Positions 63,230 to 64,000 of a stretch of DNA of 64,000 nucleotides are shown in pieces; position 1 is the first letter of the stretch, and each line of letters opens with the position of its first letter. The position numbers were made by a program, and so were the translations under genes. This DNA comes from Martelella radicis. Its GTDB lineage: Bacteria; Pseudomonadota; Alphaproteobacteria; Rhizobiales; Rhizobiaceae. The notes below the pieces were generated by a model, which saw only the letters and a list, made by a program, of their open reading frames with translations, searched no databases and was not told the origin of the DNA. The stretch covers positions 310,001 through 374,000 of the forward strand of contig NZ_JACIDZ010000002.1 of NCBI RefSeq assembly GCF_014196625.1, written 5' to 3'.

Positions 63230-64000
63230 ATGAAGAGCAAGGTCGTCAGCGCGGAAGCCGCCGTCAGCCGGATTGCAGACAATGCCGTGGTTTCGGTGTC
63301 GTCCTCTTCCGGTCTCGGCTGCCCGGACAAGGTGCTGGAAGCGCTCGGCGCGCGGTTTGAGGCCACCGGCCATCCCCGGCGGCTGACCACGCTGCATCCC
63401 ATTGCCGCCGGCGATATGTACGGCATCAAGGGCATTGACCATATCGCTCGCGACGGGCTCCTCGACCGGGTGATCGCCGGTTCCTATCCGAGCGGCGCCT
63501 CGTCGCTGCCCATGCCGGAAATCTGGAAGATGATCGTCGAAAATCGGATCGCGGCCTACAACGTGCCCTCCGGTATCATGTTCGACATGCACCGCGACGT
63601 GGCGGCCAAGCGCCCGGGCGTCCTCACCCAGGTCGGCATTGATACATTCGTCGACCCTGAACTTCAGGGCTGCGCCATGAACGACAAGGCCGCGGACGCG
63701 CCGATCGTCAAACGCGTCGACTTTGCCGGCGACACCTGGCTGCATTTCGACAATTTCGCCCCCGATGTGACGATCCTGCGCGCAACGACGGCCGATGAAC
63801 ACGGCAATCTCACCTATGAGCACGAGGGCGCCTATCTCGGCGGCCTCGACCAGGCGATTGCCGCGCGCAACAATCGCGGCCTCGTGATTGCCCAGGTCAA
63901 GCGGGTGACGGCGGCCGGTTCGCTGCGTCCGCACGATGTGCGCGTTCCCGGCCATCTGGTGGACTGCATCGTGGTCGATCCCGACCAGTACCAGACCACC
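63230..64000 (+). CDS. Acyl-CoA:acetate/3-ketoacid CoA-transferase, N-terminal part (3' truncated by window edge)
   Basis: An open frame of 257 codons runs off the window; the start is the ATG at 63230, 3 bp after the oxidoreductase stop. The translation begins MKSKVVSAEAAVSRIADNAV, and contains AGSYPSGASSLPMPEIWKM, a CoA-transferase-family segment with the conserved GLGCPDKVLEALGARF upstream, and PDVTILRATTADEHGNLTYEHEGA. It resembles single-chain YdiF-type acetate/3-ketoacid CoA-transferases. The substrate and full length cannot be judged here. Confidence 0.85.
   Translation, partial: MKSKVVSAEAAVSRIADNAVVSVSSSSGLGCPDKVLEALGARFEATGHPRRLTTLHPIAAGDMYGIKGIDHIARDGLLDRVIAGSYPSGASSLPMPEIWKMIVENRIAAYNVPSGIMFDMHRDVAAKRPGVLTQVGIDTFVDPELQGCAMNDKAADAPIVKRVDFAGDTWLHFDNFAPDVTILRATTADEHGNLTYEHEGAYLGGLDQAIAARNNRGLVIAQVKRVTAAGSLRPHDVRVPGHLVDCIVVDPDQYQTT

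Noticed and set aside
1-64000. tRNA, rRNA, CRISPR array, insertion sequence or prophage
   Set aside because: No cloverleaf-like CCA-region pattern, regular repeat-spacer array, transposase frame or phage gene was found on reading both strands; a covariance search would be needed to exclude small RNAs.

Overview
The window is about 64 kb of high-GC chromosome from an alphaproteobacterium of the order Hyphomicrobiales (Rhizobiales), close to the Rhizobiaceae and relatives such as Martelella or Agrobacterium. The assignment rests on gene order: pckA divergent from chvI-chvG-hprK-EIIA(Man)-ptsH, the block hisB-DUF2628-hisH-hisA-hisF-hisE-coaA, hslV-GNAT-hslU, a nadA-nadB-nadC operon preceded by a COG4111 NadQ-type regulator, and betI-betC-betB-betA beside choX-choW-choV. 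The species cannot be named from sequence alone. I found no rRNA, tRNA, CRISPR array, transposase or phage gene. Two GC-rich palindromic intergenic repeats of the rhizobial type are present.

Layout. 1-7.2 kb: the end of a TctA permease, a sensor-like PPOX-GAF-winged-helix protein with a small PPOX partner, a hemerythrin-like protein, a secreted YceI protein, and two genes fitting the lower Weimberg (pentonate to 2-oxoglutarate) pathway. 7.2-17.2 kb: a glycosyltransferase, a Crp/Fnr regulator, the PTS-regulatory/ChvGI block, pckA, a glyoxalase-like protein, ArfB and AlkB. 17.2-26.6 kb: coaA and the his operon with three extra small genes embedded in it, a pair of DMT half-transporters, the HslVU protease and a DUF1127 peptide. 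26.8-33.9 kb: a catabolic island with a tripartite tricarboxylate-type transporter (TctCBA), an IclR regulator fused to an SMP-30 lactonase-like domain, a 2-dehydro-3-deoxyglucarate aldolase gene (garL) interrupted by one in-frame TGA, and tartronate semialdehyde reductase (garR). This looks like an aldarate (glucarate/galactarate) uptake and breakdown unit.

34-43 kb: a DUF2778 L,D-transpeptidase-like protein, an SLC13/RCK permease, a DUF2147 protein, de novo NAD synthesis with its regulator, and a Nudix hydrolase. 43.5-48.8 kb: a complete dipeptide-type ABC transporter. 48.8-57.6 kb: choline-O-sulfate, choline and betaine aldehyde oxidation plus a choline/betaine ABC importer, with a BetI-type operator between the divergent betI and choX. 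57.6-61.9 kb: a WavE-like protein and a tightly overlapping five-gene operon (nucleotidyltransferase, GDPD-like, HAD phosphatase, divergent nucleotidyltransferase, cupin). I take this to be a surface-glycan or phospho-glycan precursor pathway of unknown product; it is the best candidate for an undescribed system here. 62.2-64 kb: a Gfo/Idh/MocA oxidoreductase and the start of a CoA-transferase that runs off the window.

Several links between parts can be read from the sequence. All three operons that begin with a periplasmic binding protein (tctC, dppA, choX) have a perfect GC hairpin just after that gene, the usual arrangement for making more binding protein than permease. Palindromic candidate operators lie upstream of pckA, nadA, choX/betI and the Gfo/Idh/MocA gene. 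Start sites were chosen from Shine-Dalgarno spacing, overlap with the previous gene, and family N-termini.
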